From positions 62,001-126,000 of the forward strand of contig CACWTN010000003.1 of NCBI GenBank assembly GCA_902763805.1: a stretch of 64,000 nt of DNA. Reading direction: 5' to 3'. A model generated the notes under the pieces. That model was given only the letters and a program-made list of their open reading frames with translations, did no database searches and was not told the DNA's origin. The DNA comes from an uncultured bacterium. Its GTDB lineage: Bacteria > Cyanobacteriota > Vampirovibrionia > Gastranaerophilales > Gastranaerophilaceae. Position numbers and translations under genes: made by a program. Of the stretch, positions 16,283 through 26,387 are shown piece by piece; position 1 is the stretch's first letter; the number at the start of each line of letters is the position of its first letter.

Positions 16283-18151
16283 TTGAAAATAGCCTCAATT
16301 AATAACATTCAACAGGCGAATAGTGCTGTCGGAAAAAGGGATGGAGTAAACTTTAAGGCTTCTTCTCTCGGCATGAATCTTTTGAGTGCCTCAGGTGCTT
16401 TAATGCAGGGAATAGAAAATAAAGGTTATGTCGTATCTTTCCTTATTCAGGATGGCTTAGGTATGACGCTGCCGAGAACTGCGACGGGGTTCTACAGAGA
16501 TAAAGAGGTCACAGGTGAATACAACCTGAAAGAAGGTTTTGAAGTTCTGGGACGAGAAGGAATGACAGGTCCGTTTATGATGTCAGTTGCACCGCTTATG
16601 TTGTGGCTGACAGGTAAATTCTGCAAATCGGCAGGTTCTAATACAAGATTGATTAAAATTATCGGTGATAATTTTAAAGCAATGCTGGAATCCACTAACT
16701 TTAACAAAGCAGTGAAAAAAGACAAAGATGCATTTAAAAAAGAATTTATCAGGTATAACATAGAAAAATTCTATAGGGATACTTTACCTGAAGACAAAAA
16801 TGCAGAAAAGACTATTGATTATATTGTAAAAGAATTTGAAAATTTCAATTCCAAAGATAAAAAAGTATCTGAACAAAGTTACAAAAATATCTTAAACAGA
16901 ATAAATGACAATATGGTTAAGGATTCTCCAAACTTGCAAAATATCTGCAGACTTACAGTCGAAGCCGGCGGAAAGAAACAAATATTTGCAGCAGGAGATG
17001 TTATAAAGGCAATTAATAATTTTGCAAAAGACGCAATTGAAAATAACGAAGCATTTAAGGATATAGATTCAAAAACTGCTGAAAACATAAAGAACAACTT
17101 TGCTGCAAAACGTTTAGGCTTCAATATTGCAACTGTTGCCGCAACTCTGGGCGGTTTATCGATATTGCCGAAAATCTACGCATATAATAATGTTGCTCCG
17201 GGAGCGCAGCACCTTGTTCAGCAGGACGGAGCCGATACGGATGCGGAACAAAATATATCATTCAAAGGTAAAGGTATAAACTCTGAGGGTATTTTGTCAA
17301 AAATCGGAGAATTTTTGACTAAGAAAGTTCCTGAATGGTTCCAAAAAGAGTTTGAATACAACGGTTATAACTTCACAATGAGCTTAATGGCGTGTCTGTC
17401 TCTGTTTGGACTGCTGCTGCCAAGAGGTTTGAGAGCTTATGACAGAGCGCTTGTCGATGAAAACGGCAAAAAAGATATGACGGAGATTAATGAAATTCTG
17501 TTGAGAGATACAATATCTTCTCTGGGTGTTGTTTATACGGTTCCTATTCTTCAGAAGGGTATTGTAAGCTTCTATGAAAATAAAAAAGGATATATTTTAA
17601 CCAACCGTGCATCAATGAATAAAAACGGGTTCCAGAAATTTATTGATGCAATTAATCCGTACAGCGATTTGAAATTGCTTTCAAATACAGAATTGCAGGC
17701 ATTGTACGGTAATATTGATTCAAAAGAAAAAATGGTTAATTTCGCTAAATTTATTGATAATAAAGGCGGAGATTTGAAAAAAGTGTTATCGCAATCTCAG
17801 ACAGTGAAAGATGTATTTAATGAAAATACATTTACACTTGAATCTTTGAGCGGAAAAACCGTAAAAGAAAATAACAAACGTATTATATCATTCTTTGAAC
17901 AACTTAAAGACAATACTGCGACGAAAGATTTAATAATAAAATTAATGAACGATAACGGTATCGGTAAAAAGAGTTCTATATCAAAGATGGCAAGAGGTTT
18001 GAGTTCAGTTCCCGGATTCTTGTCAACAGTTCTTATCTCTCCGATACTGCTCGGCTGGTTTATCCCGAGGCTTACGTACTCAAATACACGCAAAAAACAC
18101 GCAAAAATGAATATTTCTGCAGAAAATAACAGAATACAAGCTAAGTCTTAA
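16283..18151 (+). CDS. Large membrane protein with FKA/FKG motifs, unknown function
   Basis: The 622-residue protein starts with TTG at 16283, preceded by TAGGGATTAG and a strong promoter. The N-terminus MKIASINNIQQANSAVG then GVNFKASS is the short Phe-Lys-Ala tail shared in style with other hypothetical proteins here; a second copy, ISFKGKGI, occurs mid-protein at about residue 329. Hydrophobic segments appear near residues 95-115, 285-305, 365-385, 410-430 and 575-600. Between them are charged Lys/Asn-rich helical stretches. It is a single-gene unit. I recognise no catalytic motif. Confidence 0.65.
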   Translation: MKIASINNIQQANSAVGKRDGVNFKASSLGMNLLSASGALMQGIENKGYVVSFLIQDGLGMTLPRTATGFYRDKEVTGEYNLKEGFEVLGREGMTGPFMMSVAPLMLWLTGKFCKSAGSNTRLIKIIGDNFKAMLESTNFNKAVKKDKDAFKKEFIRYNIEKFYRDTLPEDKNAEKTIDYIVKEFENFNSKDKKVSEQSYKNILNRINDNMVKDSPNLQNICRLTVEAGGKKQIFAAGDVIKAINNFAKDAIENNEAFKDIDSKTAENIKNNFAAKRLGFNIATVAATLGGLSILPKIYAYNNVAPGAQHLVQQDGADTDAEQNISFKGKGINSEGILSKIGEFLTKKVPEWFQKEFEYNGYNFTMSLMACLSLFGLLLPRGLRAYDRALVDENGKKDMTEINEILLRDTISSLGVVYTVPILQKGIVSFYENKKGYILTNRASMNKNGFQKFIDAINPYSDLKLLSNTELQALYGNIDSKEKMVNFAKFIDNKGGDLKKVLSQSQTVKDVFNENTFTLESLSGKTVKENNKRIISFFEQLKDNTATKDLIIKLMNDNGIGKKSSISKMARGLSSVPGFLSTVLISPILLGWFIPRLTYSNTRKKHAKMNISAENNRIQAKS

Positions 18152-18324
18152 ACAAGAACTTTAGTTGATAAAAGTATGTTATTTTGTAAAATTTTGTAAA
18201 AATATTCAGCTTTCGGTTAAAGTTTTGCGGCTTTGTGCCGTTAATATATATATGCAAAGTTTTTCAGGAGTGAAGCGTAATAACAATGTTTTGATATAAA
18301 AACTTACAATATAGGTATACAAAA
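18152..18324 (+). other. Non-coding gap upstream of candidate small RNA
   Basis: AT-rich sequence with TTTTGTAAA direct repeats at 18183-18200, a CGGC/GCCG mini-hairpin at 18228-18240, and a weak promoter for the structured element that follows: TTGATA 18291-18296 and TATACA 18316-18321, with a long 19-bp spacer. No coding potential seen. Confidence 0.4.
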
Positions 18325-18431
18325 TCTGGAAAGGTTTTGACAGAGATTTCCGGGACAACATTAAGTTGAACAGCATGCCGGATTTATTATCCGGCAAAAT
18401 AAGGGGTCCAAACACTGGACCCCTTTTGTTT
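18325..18431 (+). ncRNA. Candidate small RNA with rho-independent terminator
   Basis: About 105 bases with consecutive potential hairpins: GGAAA with TTTCC (about 18328-18351), CAAC-ATTAA-GTTG (18356-18368), GCCGGAT-TTATT-ATCCGGC (18377-18395), and a 10-bp terminator stem AAGGGGTCCA/TGGACCCCTT (18401-18425) followed by TTTTGTTTT. It lies 170 bases after the upstream gene. The ctpA promoter starts after the terminator, so the element is neither a clear 3' tail nor a ctpA leader. It does not match 6S, SRP, RNase P or tmRNA signatures that I know. Folding and expression are untested. Confidence 0.4.
18401..18431 (+). terminator. Rho-independent terminator
   Basis: 10-bp stem with AACAC loop and T-rich tail; it ends the candidate small RNA. 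Confidence 0.9.
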
Positions 18432-18455
18432 TGTACCGATTTGGGTTAATCTGAT

Positions 18456-18487
18456 TTGAAAAATGTAAAATAATTGTGTAGTATAAT
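18456..18487 (+). promoter_or_regulatory. ctpA promoter
   Basis: TTGAAA 18456-18461, 17 bp, TAGTAT 18479-18484; an overlapping TATAAT lies at 18482-18487. It is located after the terminator and about 50 bases before the ctpA ATG. Confidence 0.6.
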
Positions 18488-18535
18488 ATAAAGAGCGCTT
18501 TTTATTCTATAATAAAGAGGAGTTTAGGTATAAAT

Positions 18536-19780
18536 ATGAAGAAACGGTTTATAAAATCAAGTTTAATATTACTAACGGCATTGCTCGCAATGTCGGGAAA
18601 TGCGTATTCGGCAACCCCGGATCAGCTTTATGATAATGTTTGGTCGTTAATTAATAAAAAGTATTATGACCCGACAGACAATTCTCAGGATTGGACAAGA
18701 TGGAGATACAAATACGAAAATAAGCTCAAGACAAAAGAGGATGCTTATGTTGCAATAGAAACTATGCTTGCAAGTCTGGATGACCCGTATACAAGATTTT
18801 TGGACCCAAAAGAATTTTCTGAGGAAAATCAGTCCATAAAAGGTTCTTTGAAGGGTATAGGTACTCAGATTGGAATTCGTGACGGTAAACTTGTTATAAT
18901 AGCACCGTTAGAGGATTCTCCTGCTGAACGTGCAGGACTTCTTGCAGATGATGAAATACTTGAAATTAACGGTGAAAGCACAAAGGGTATAAGCATTGAT
19001 GTTGCCGCAGATAAAATCAGAGGCGAAAAGGGTACTACAGTAACTCTTTTGATAAAAAGAAAAGATGTTCCGAATAAGTCTTACAGTATAGTTCGTGATG
19101 AGATTGAGGTCAAGTCGGTTTCTACAAAGCCTCCGTTTGAAACGCAAATACCCGAAGGAATACAGTATATAAGGTTAAGTTCTTTTATAAGTAAAAATGC
19201 GGCAGGAGAAATCGAAACCATATTAAATAATTCAGCAGATGCAAAAGGTTATATAATAGACCTTCGTTCTAATCCCGGCGGTCTTTTGACAAATGCCATA
19301 TACATTTCAGACATGTTATTAAACGGCGGAGTTATTGTAAGCACCGTTGACAGAGATAGTTATAAGACTACAACAAGAGCACGTAAACATCAGGTTACGG
19401 AAAAGCCGGTTGTTATATTAATTAACAAGGGTTCCGCATCAGCGAGTGAAATTCTGAGCGGTGCTTTGAAAGATAACCACAGAGCTGTTATTGTAGGAGA
19501 ACAATCTTTCGGAAAAGGATTGGTACAGGAAATTAACCGTCTGCCTGATGAAGCAGGTGTGAATATAACCATACAGAGGTATTTAACTCCGTCAGGTACG
19601 GATATCCATAAAAAAGGTATTACACCTGATGTTGTGGTAGAATTAAAGAAAGAAAATGCTGAAGCAAAGGATGATGTTCAGCTGAAGAAAGCAATTGAAA
19701 TACTGAAAGAAGCAACATGTCAGGGAGAAAAGAGTGGATCGTTAGCGGAGGTAAATCAGAAAACTCTGCCAAATCAATAA
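18536..19780 (+). CDS. ctpA: C-terminal processing peptidase (S41, CtpA/Prc-like)
   Basis: A secreted serine protease that trims C-termini of envelope proteins. It has a signal peptide (about residues 1-25, cleavage near NAYSA), an N-terminal helical region, a PDZ domain (about 95-175, LKGIGTQIG and SPAERAGLLADDEILEING), and the S41 catalytic domain. The Ser in GSASASEILSG (about Ser302) and the Lys in SFGKGLVQ (Lys327) are 25 residues apart, as in Prc. ATG follows AAGAGGAGTTTAGGTATAAAT. The 3' end overlaps recJ by 64 bases, an unusually long same-strand overlap. Confidence 0.94.
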   Translation: MKKRFIKSSLILLTALLAMSGNAYSATPDQLYDNVWSLINKKYYDPTDNSQDWTRWRYKYENKLKTKEDAYVAIETMLASLDDPYTRFLDPKEFSEENQSIKGSLKGIGTQIGIRDGKLVIIAPLEDSPAERAGLLADDEILEINGESTKGISIDVAADKIRGEKGTTVTLLIKRKDVPNKSYSIVRDEIEVKSVSTKPPFETQIPEGIQYIRLSSFISKNAAGEIETILNNSADAKGYIIDLRSNPGGLLTNAIYISDMLLNGGVIVSTVDRDSYKTTTRARKHQVTEKPVVILINKGSASASEILSGALKDNHRAVIVGEQSFGKGLVQEINRLPDEAGVNITIQRYLTPSGTDIHKKGITPDVVVELKKENAEAKDDVQLKKAIEILKEATCQGEKSGSLAEVNQKTLPNQ

Positions 19781-22056
19781 TAGACAGATTATTAGAAGTT
19801 AGGGGCGTTAAATCAGAGGAAGCAAAAAGAGAGTTCTTGAACCCTCTTGAGATAACTTTGATGCACCCTAACGCTTTTTGTGATATGCCAAAGGCTGTTG
19901 AGCGGGTAGTAAAGGCAATAAACGAAAAGGAAAAAATCCTTATTTACGGTGATTTTGATGCTGACGGTGTAACTTCTACTTCGCTTCTTGTCAAAACGTT
20001 TTCGTATCTTGGCGGTGATGTTGATTATTATATTCCTGACCGTGATGCGGAAGGACACGGGCTTAACTCAAAAGCGCTGGTAAAACTTTTGAGTCAGAAA
20101 AAACCAAAACTTATTATAACCGTAGATAACGGTATAAGCAGTGTTGAAGAAGTGAAGTTTATAAACAGTTTTGGGCGTGATGTTATAATAACCGACCACC
20201 ATGAAGCTCCTGATACAGTTCCGCCTGCGTACGCAATAATTAACCCGAAGGCAATGAATGCATTGGATGAAAATTTAACTCCGCTTCAAATAGAGTATTT
20301 AACCTCTCTTGCAGGAGTCGGTGTTGCATTTAAACTGGCTCAGGGGGTTTTGGAAAAGTACGATAAGCTAAGTTACAGCTACGATATTTTACCGTTTGTT
20401 GCTGTCGGTACGATTGCGGATTTGGTTCCTTTGATAGGAGAAAACAGGTATTTTGTAACAAAGGGGCTGGAACTTATAGCTAAAGGAAAACATTACGGTT
20501 TAAAACGTTTGCTTGATAGTGCCGGAGTTAATGTTGATAACGGATTAACATCGGAACAGGTGGCGTTTACCGTTGCTCCGAGGATTAATGCATCGGGAAG
20601 AATAGAGTCGGTAGACCCTGCCGTTAAACTTTTGATTTCGGATAACAAACAGGAAATAGAGCTTTCCATAATGCAATTGGAAAACCTTAATAAAATGCGT
20701 CAGCAAATGGTTGCGGACTTGTTTGCCGAAGCAGATGAGATGTGGAAAAACTCAAAAAGCAGAGATAATGCAATAGTTTTGGCAAATCCTAATTGGCATA
20801 TAGGAGTAATCGGAATAGCGGCATCGAAGTTTGTGGAAAAATACTATAAGCCGACATTCATAATGACATATTCAGAGGAAACAAAAACCTACCGCTGTTC
20901 TGCAAGAGGGGTTAAGGAACTCAGTATTTACGATATTATAACAAATATTTCGGACAAACTGGACGGATTCGGCGGACACCAGCTTGCAGGAGGATTTACT
21001 TTTTCTGCGGATAAGGCAAGCTTTGAAGATGTAAAAAAAGCTTTAAATCAAACTGTTGATGAAATGCTTAACGGCAAAAAGCTTATACCGTCACTTAATG
21101 TAGATTTAGAAATATCACCCGATGATATAAACACAGATTTAATAGATGAGATTTCAAAACTAGAACCTTTTGGAATGTCAAATCCTTCGCCGACATTTGT
21201 TATTAACAATTTGATATTAAAAGAAAAGAAGTTAATGGGTTCGACAAAAGAACACTTAAAACTTATTACAGAATGGGAAGGCGGCAAGCTTGAATGTGTC
21301 TGGTGGTCAAGAGGTGATATCCCGCTTCTACCCGGAGACAGGGTTGATATTGCATTTGCTCCTCAACTGAATGTTTTTAACGGAGTTACAAGTGTACAGC
21401 TGATTCTGAAGGACCTGCATTCTGACGGTTTGGAACAGGAAGAAGAAGTAAAACAAAAGTTCTTTGATAACAGAAAAAAAGTTAATCCGTATTCTCAGGT
21501 AAATGATTATATAAAAAATACGGAAAAAAGCGTTGCAGTTTTTGTGGAAAACAGGAATATATCCGAAGGTTTAAGACCGTATAAAAACATATACGAATCC
21601 ATAATTAACCGAATAAATGCCCGTAAATGCGATGTCCTTATGTTTTTTGACTATCCGGCAAACAATGATATTATGCAGACGGTTATGCAGACTACCGGCG
21701 CAGACTTTGTTCACTATATGCATTATGTCCCGGAAAGAAATCAGGAAGAAACAATGCTGAAAACTTTTTCAGGGATGATAAGATATACCTGCAATAATTT
21801 AAACGGAGAGTTTAATCTGACCCGTGCAGCGGCAGCACTTGGAGTTACAAATGTTGTCGTTGAAACTATGCTTGAGATGTTTGAAGATGCCGGCATGATT
21901 AAAATTGGCGAGCGTCAGGAAGATGTATTTGTAATTAAATTTATTAATACTGTTGAGATGTCAAAAGCTGTCGGCACAATTAAATATGAAGAATTTTCGG
22001 AACTGATGAATTCCGTAAACGAATACAAAAATCATTTTATGACAGCAGATATTTAG
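19717..22056 (+). CDS. recJ: Single-stranded-DNA-specific exonuclease RecJ
   Basis: RecJ is the 5'-3' ssDNA exonuclease of RecF-pathway recombination and mismatch repair. DHH motifs are complete: GDFDADGVTSTSL, TVDNG, ITDHHE, NPKA, VGTIADL; the DHHA1 part follows with RINASGR and FGGHQLAGGFTF; the OB-like domain and a C-terminal extension bring it to 779 residues. The start MSGRKEWIVSG fits the family, though it lies 64 bases inside ctpA. The last four bases overlap the stop of the convergent gene. The about 200-residue C-terminal tail beyond the OB domain ends in a helical, winged-helix-like region. Confidence 0.94.
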   Translation: MSGRKEWIVSGGKSENSAKSIIDRLLEVRGVKSEEAKREFLNPLEITLMHPNAFCDMPKAVERVVKAINEKEKILIYGDFDADGVTSTSLLVKTFSYLGGDVDYYIPDRDAEGHGLNSKALVKLLSQKKPKLIITVDNGISSVEEVKFINSFGRDVIITDHHEAPDTVPPAYAIINPKAMNALDENLTPLQIEYLTSLAGVGVAFKLAQGVLEKYDKLSYSYDILPFVAVGTIADLVPLIGENRYFVTKGLELIAKGKHYGLKRLLDSAGVNVDNGLTSEQVAFTVAPRINASGRIESVDPAVKLLISDNKQEIELSIMQLENLNKMRQQMVADLFAEADEMWKNSKSRDNAIVLANPNWHIGVIGIAASKFVEKYYKPTFIMTYSEETKTYRCSARGVKELSIYDIITNISDKLDGFGGHQLAGGFTFSADKASFEDVKKALNQTVDEMLNGKKLIPSLNVDLEISPDDINTDLIDEISKLEPFGMSNPSPTFVINNLILKEKKLMGSTKEHLKLITEWEGGKLECVWWSRGDIPLLPGDRVDIAFAPQLNVFNGVTSVQLILKDLHSDGLEQEEEVKQKFFDNRKKVNPYSQVNDYIKNTEKSVAVFVENRNISEGLRPYKNIYESIINRINARKCDVLMFFDYPANNDIMQTVMQTTGADFVHYMHYVPERNQEETMLKTFSGMIRYTCNNLNGEFNLTRAAAALGVTNVVVETMLEMFEDAGMIKIGERQEDVFVIKFINTVEMSKAVGTIKYEEFSELMNSVNEYKNHFMTADI

Positions 22057-23114
22057 TATTTGCCGCAGGCAACGATATTTCCGAAGCTGTCTCTGTTGTA
22101 TTCCATTTGATAGATATATTTACCTTCTTCGTTGTAAACAAGAGAACGTCCAATTGTCGGGTCGTAATAACATATTCTTTTAACTTTATTGCCCTGTTTG
22201 TCATATAATTTGACAAACTGCAGCATATCGCTTGCAGGAGAAGAAACTTTTACGCGTTCTTCCAGGTGTTTCAGAACTGAAGAAATGGCATCTTTATTTA
22301 TGTATAAATTTTTTGCATTTCCGAACCTGAATGCTTCAGCATAGAGCTTGTTATTATTCTTGTCTGCAACATCAGGAAGTTCTTCACTGACAGAAAGCTG
22401 TTCACGGTATGATGTTTCGGTTGGTTTTCTTATGAATAAGTTCATTGCGGTAGTAGTGTAACCAATAGCATTACCTCTGTCGTCTGTTTCAAATTTACAT
22501 ATTCTTAAGGTTGGATTTGTCTTTTCATATTTCTTTTGAGAAACATCGAGGCTGTATGCGGTTTTTTCAAGCTTATCATAATAGAATGCTTCGGAGTCAA
22601 TAAAAAACAAATCATCATGTTTAATTGTTTTTTTAGTTAAATTTGATAATTTAGAAGAAGCATAATATATCATTTCCAATGGTATATTAGGGTTCATTTC
22701 GTATGTATGAAGCTGTAGTCCTTTTTGAATGATGTCCTGACGTTTAAGGTCCTCAGTCATATCTTTGTAATTCAACAGTCCTCCAAAAGCGGTTCTGCCT
22801 TCTTTCAACAGACCTTGAACAAATATAGTCGGTATAGATTCTGAAGGCGTGTTATTAAATTTTAAAGAAAAGAAACCGCCGTTATATCCTGCTGCTGAAT
22901 ATATAGTTTCATCCTTTACGTTAAAGTAGGTTAATCCAAACTCACTTAATAATTCGGTAACTGCAACTGCCGATAAAATAGTACTTGCACCTTTAACAAA
23001 AGTATCATTTTTTGCTGCTTTTTTTATTGTTGGTTCAAGCATTTTCTTTGTAATATAGTCATTACGCTTAGCTCTGAATGCAAAATTTGCCGGTTGAATT
23101 TGGTTTATTCTCAT
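22053..23114 (-). CDS. Hypothetical protein with FRAK N-terminal motif
   Basis: A 353-residue protein with N-terminus MRINQIQPANFAFRAKRND, the Phe-x-Ala tail style of this genome. One hydrophobic stretch (about 43-62) is followed by a mixed, soluble-looking region. The C-terminus has strand-like KLYDKQGNKVKRICYYD and YNEEGKYIYQMEYNRDSFG, resembling short YD/RHS-type beta repeats. Its stop overlaps the recJ stop by four bases tail to tail. Function unknown. Confidence 0.6.
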   Translation of the reverse strand: MRINQIQPANFAFRAKRNDYITKKMLEPTIKKAAKNDTFVKGASTILSAVAVTELLSEFGLTYFNVKDETIYSAAGYNGGFFSLKFNNTPSESIPTIFVQGLLKEGRTAFGGLLNYKDMTEDLKRQDIIQKGLQLHTYEMNPNIPLEMIYYASSKLSNLTKKTIKHDDLFFIDSEAFYYDKLEKTAYSLDVSQKKYEKTNPTLRICKFETDDRGNAIGYTTTAMNLFIRKPTETSYREQLSVSEELPDVADKNNNKLYAEAFRFGNAKNLYINKDAISSVLKHLEERVKVSSPASDMLQFVKLYDKQGNKVKRICYYDPTIGRSLVYNEEGKYIYQMEYNRDSFGNIVACGKY

Positions 23115-23215
23115 ACTACTGCCTTATATTAGTTTTTACACTTATATAAAGGCGCTTAAAAAAGTTTTTTGCTAATACAAAGAATAAAATGTTACAAAAT
23201 TTTTACAAATAAAAA

Positions 23216-23968
23216 TTAATCTGTATAGACCTTGGTTATTTCAATAATTGTCCCATCATTATCAATATCTAAACGGGTTGTCTGGTTGACGTTTTTAGTT
23301 CCGTCATACATTACGACAGAGTTTCCGAGATTGTTTGTTAAAACCATTTTGGAACGGTTATTAGAAATATATTCATATTCAACAATAGTATCGAAGCAGC
23401 CGTTATCGTTTGTCAAAACGGCAGCCATAACATTTCCGTTTTTGTCCTTATATCTGATTTCGCTTTTTCCGTTAAATTGGTTTACGCTTCCGTCTTCAGT
23501 TGCCCAGTTGTTATATCTTGCCAAGTTTTGAACTTTGGTTCCGACTTCGCTTGGAGAGAAGCATTCCTGCTTTGGAAGAATATTTCCGAGGTTTTGCAAT
23601 CTGATTTTTTTATTTATAGTATCTATTTGAACAATAGCAACAATGGCGCCGTTTTTGTTTGTATATCTTATATTTCTGACAGCCTGGTTTGGATTAATAG
23701 TTCCGCCTACAATGTTATATCCTTCAAGACCAAAAATCTTTTCATAGTTAGAAATTGTAAGCTCTGATGAAAACAGATTTTCCAATAGTTTTGCAGAGGA
23801 ACGTTTTTCTTTGCATACGGACAGGAATTTAATTTCGGCATCTGACAAATTGCCTTCCGATTTAAGGCTGTTCATAAATTTTTCTACAACAAGTCTGTTA
23901 CTTTCTGCGGAAAAATCAAACAGAACATTTTCTGATAAATTTTTCGAAGAGGATGCCACTTCTACCAT
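23216..23968 (-). CDS. Hypothetical protein, beta-rich C-terminus
   Basis: A 250-residue protein with no signal peptide. The first 85 residues look helical. Three later stretches have the same shape (VRNIRYTNKNGAIVAIVQID, KSEIRYKDKNGNVMAAVLT, and RLDIDNDGTIIEITK), suggesting beta repeats similar to those in the neighbouring 22053-23114 product. ATG follows TTCAGGAGTTTTTTA. Same strand as the neighbour, 101 bases apart. Function unknown. Confidence 0.6.
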   Translation of the reverse strand: MVEVASSSKNLSENVLFDFSAESNRLVVEKFMNSLKSEGNLSDAEIKFLSVCKEKRSSAKLLENLFSSELTISNYEKIFGLEGYNIVGGTINPNQAVRNIRYTNKNGAIVAIVQIDTINKKIRLQNLGNILPKQECFSPSEVGTKVQNLARYNNWATEDGSVNQFNGKSEIRYKDKNGNVMAAVLTNDNGCFDTIVEYEYISNNRSKMVLTNNLGNSVVMYDGTKNVNQTTRLDIDNDGTIIEITKVYTD

Positions 23969-24182
23969 TAAAAAACTCCTGAATATTGTTGGTATTTTAT
24001 AAACTAATCAACTTGAACAATTATGTTATCGGCACATTTTTTTAAAACTTTAGGATTTTTATGGAAAAAAATGATTTTTTTTACAAATGTTTACATGAAC
24101 TTTTGTATTAGTCCCCCCAAACAGTGTATTTTCGTATAATTGGCTTGATTTTTTGAGAAAAAACCACTAGAATAACTGTATT

Positions 24183-26387
24183 ATGGAACAGTATAAGATT
24201 TCATTTGATGAAATAAAAGAACTTCTGGTTGAACAAAAATACCATGAAGAAGATATAGAAGAACTGGAGAAGGCTTTTGAGTTTGCAAAAAAACTTCATG
24301 CAGGGCAGTATCGTGTATCGGAAGAACCTTATATTATTCATCCGATGGAAGTTGTAAAAATATTAATAGGTCTGAGAGCCGACAAACATACTCTTATGGC
24401 AGGTTTTTTGCACGATATACTGGAGGATACGGATACTAAACCTGAAGATATACTTGAACTTTTTGGAGAAGATGTATTAAACCTTGTTCAGGGGGTTACA
24501 AAACTCGGTAAATTACAGTTTAAATCCACAGAAGAACGTCAGGCGGAAAACTTCCGCAGAATGTTTATTGCTATGGCTTCTGATGTGAGAATAATTTTTC
24601 TTAAACTTGCTGACAGACTGCATAATATGCGAACTCTTAATTATATGGCACCTGCTAAGCAGCAGAGAATTGCGCAGGAAACACTTGATATTTTTGCTCC
24701 GCTTGCAAACCGCTTAGGTGTCGGTAAAATTAAAGCAGAACTGGAAGATTTGTCGCTTAAGTATCTTCATCCCGATAAATATTATGAAATCGCCCAGCTG
24801 GTATCGCAGAAAAAAGCTGAACGTGAGATTACCGTAAAATTTCTTATAGACAGTATCTCAAAAGATGTAAAAGCGAGCGGAATTAATGCCACTATAACAG
24901 GAAGGGCAAAACATTATTACAGCATTTATAAAAAAATGAACAGGCTGAATGTTGCATTTCATGATTTGTATGACATTACGGCAGTACGTGTAATTGTTAA
25001 TACCGAAAAAGAATGTTATGAAGTTTTGGGTCTTATTCATTCAAGATTTAAACCTATTCCCGGACGATTTAAAGATTATATTGCAATGCCAAAGGGTAAC
25101 ATGTACCAGTCTTTGCACACATCTGTTATCGGTCCCCGTCAGAAACCGCTAGAAGTTCAGATTCGTACCTGGGAGATGCATGAGATTGCCGAATATGGTG
25201 TTGCTGCGCACTGGAGATACAAAGAGAAAGGTTCAGAAAAGGCAGATTCAGCAAATGATGTTAAATTCTCCTGGATGAGAAAATTGGTTGAATACAACAA
25301 GGATACAAAAGATGCTGCGGATTACGTGGATTCTGTAAAACTTGATTTGTTCTCCGACCAGGTTTTTGCTTTTACTCCGACGGGTGACGTTATAGATTTG
25401 CCGCAGGGTGCAACTCCCGTTGACTTTGCATACCGTATTCACTCAGATGTCGGGCACAAGACTGTCGGAGCTTTGATTAACGGACGTATTGCACAGCTTG
25501 ATACAAAGCTGAAGAATGGCGATATTGTTGAGATTATGACTTCAAAGGTCGCAGCTCCGCGTTTGGACTGGCTCCACTTTGTTGTTACAAAGCAGGCAGC
25601 TTCAAGAATTCGTACGTGGTATAAGAAGAACAAACGGGAAGACCATATTAATATCGGTAAGGCAAACCTTGAACACGAACTTACAAAGGCTATTTTTGAC
25701 GATTACGTAAAAGACGGCGAATTTGAAAAAGTTGCAAAACAAATGAATTATGTGAGCGCAGACGATTTGTTTGCAGCACTGGGTTATGGCGAAACAACTT
25801 TAAACAAAATTATAAACAGACTTAAAAAGCCGCCTAAACAGGAACAGGAAAGCGTTCATCAGCACAAGCCGAGAAAAGCTTCGGAGAAAGATATTGTCGG
25901 ACTGGAAGGCTTGCTTTATTCGTTTGCAAGATGCTGTTCTCCTATCCCGGGTGAACCTATTGTCGGCGTTGTTACCCGTTCAAAGGGCGTAACTGTCCAC
26001 AGACTTGACTGTAAAACTCTTGAAAATATACCTGTAGAACGGCTTATGGACATTCAGTGGTCAGGAAATAATGTTAATAAGACATACAGTACGACTATCA
26101 GAATTGAAACGGGCGAACGCTTGGGTATGCTCAAAGATGTTATCGGTGTTGTATCAGATAACAATACAAATATCAACTCAGCAAATGTTAAATCAAAGGG
26201 CAAAGTCGGTATTATAGAACTTGGTATAGAGCTTGATAATATAGATACATTAAGACGTGTTATGACGGCACTGCAGGCTATGCCTGATGTTTTAAGCGTT
26301 AAGAGAATACAGACATCATTTAATGCTGCACCTCAGCAGTTTACCAAAAAGAATAAACAAAAACAGCCGAAAAAGAGTACTCACTAA
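24183..26387 (+). CDS. spoT: Bifunctional (p)ppGpp synthetase/hydrolase (RelA/SpoT)
   Basis: This RSH enzyme makes and degrades the alarmone (p)ppGpp. Order: HD hydrolase domain (about 25-180, with GFLHDILEDTD and AMASDVRIIFLKLADRLHNM), synthetase domain (about 235-350, GRFKDYIAMPKGNMYQSLHT, QIRTWEMHEIAEYGVAAHWR), TGS domain (about 390-450, FTPTGDVIDLPQGATPVDFA), and a C-terminal ACT domain (about 645-715). R-F-K-D is the RxKD form found in bifunctional enzymes, and the HD motif looks intact, so both activities are expected. The ribosome-binding site is weak. A TATAAT at 24135-24140 without a clear -35 may be the promoter. It ends by a 4-base overlap with the convergent gene. Confidence 0.94.
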   Translation: MEQYKISFDEIKELLVEQKYHEEDIEELEKAFEFAKKLHAGQYRVSEEPYIIHPMEVVKILIGLRADKHTLMAGFLHDILEDTDTKPEDILELFGEDVLNLVQGVTKLGKLQFKSTEERQAENFRRMFIAMASDVRIIFLKLADRLHNMRTLNYMAPAKQQRIAQETLDIFAPLANRLGVGKIKAELEDLSLKYLHPDKYYEIAQLVSQKKAEREITVKFLIDSISKDVKASGINATITGRAKHYYSIYKKMNRLNVAFHDLYDITAVRVIVNTEKECYEVLGLIHSRFKPIPGRFKDYIAMPKGNMYQSLHTSVIGPRQKPLEVQIRTWEMHEIAEYGVAAHWRYKEKGSEKADSANDVKFSWMRKLVEYNKDTKDAADYVDSVKLDLFSDQVFAFTPTGDVIDLPQGATPVDFAYRIHSDVGHKTVGALINGRIAQLDTKLKNGDIVEIMTSKVAAPRLDWLHFVVTKQAASRIRTWYKKNKREDHINIGKANLEHELTKAIFDDYVKDGEFEKVAKQMNYVSADDLFAALGYGETTLNKIINRLKKPPKQEQESVHQHKPRKASEKDIVGLEGLLYSFARCCSPIPGEPIVGVVTRSKGVTVHRLDCKTLENIPVERLMDIQWSGNNVNKTYSTTIRIETGERLGMLKDVIGVVSDNNTNINSANVKSKGKVGIIELGIELDNIDTLRRVMTALQAMPDVLSVKRIQTSFNAAPQQFTKKNKQKQPKKSTH

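Noticed and set aside
18206-18415. Minus-strand 69-codon ORF upstream of ctpA
   Set aside because: It covers the structured RNA region and terminator hairpins; composition is not protein-like.
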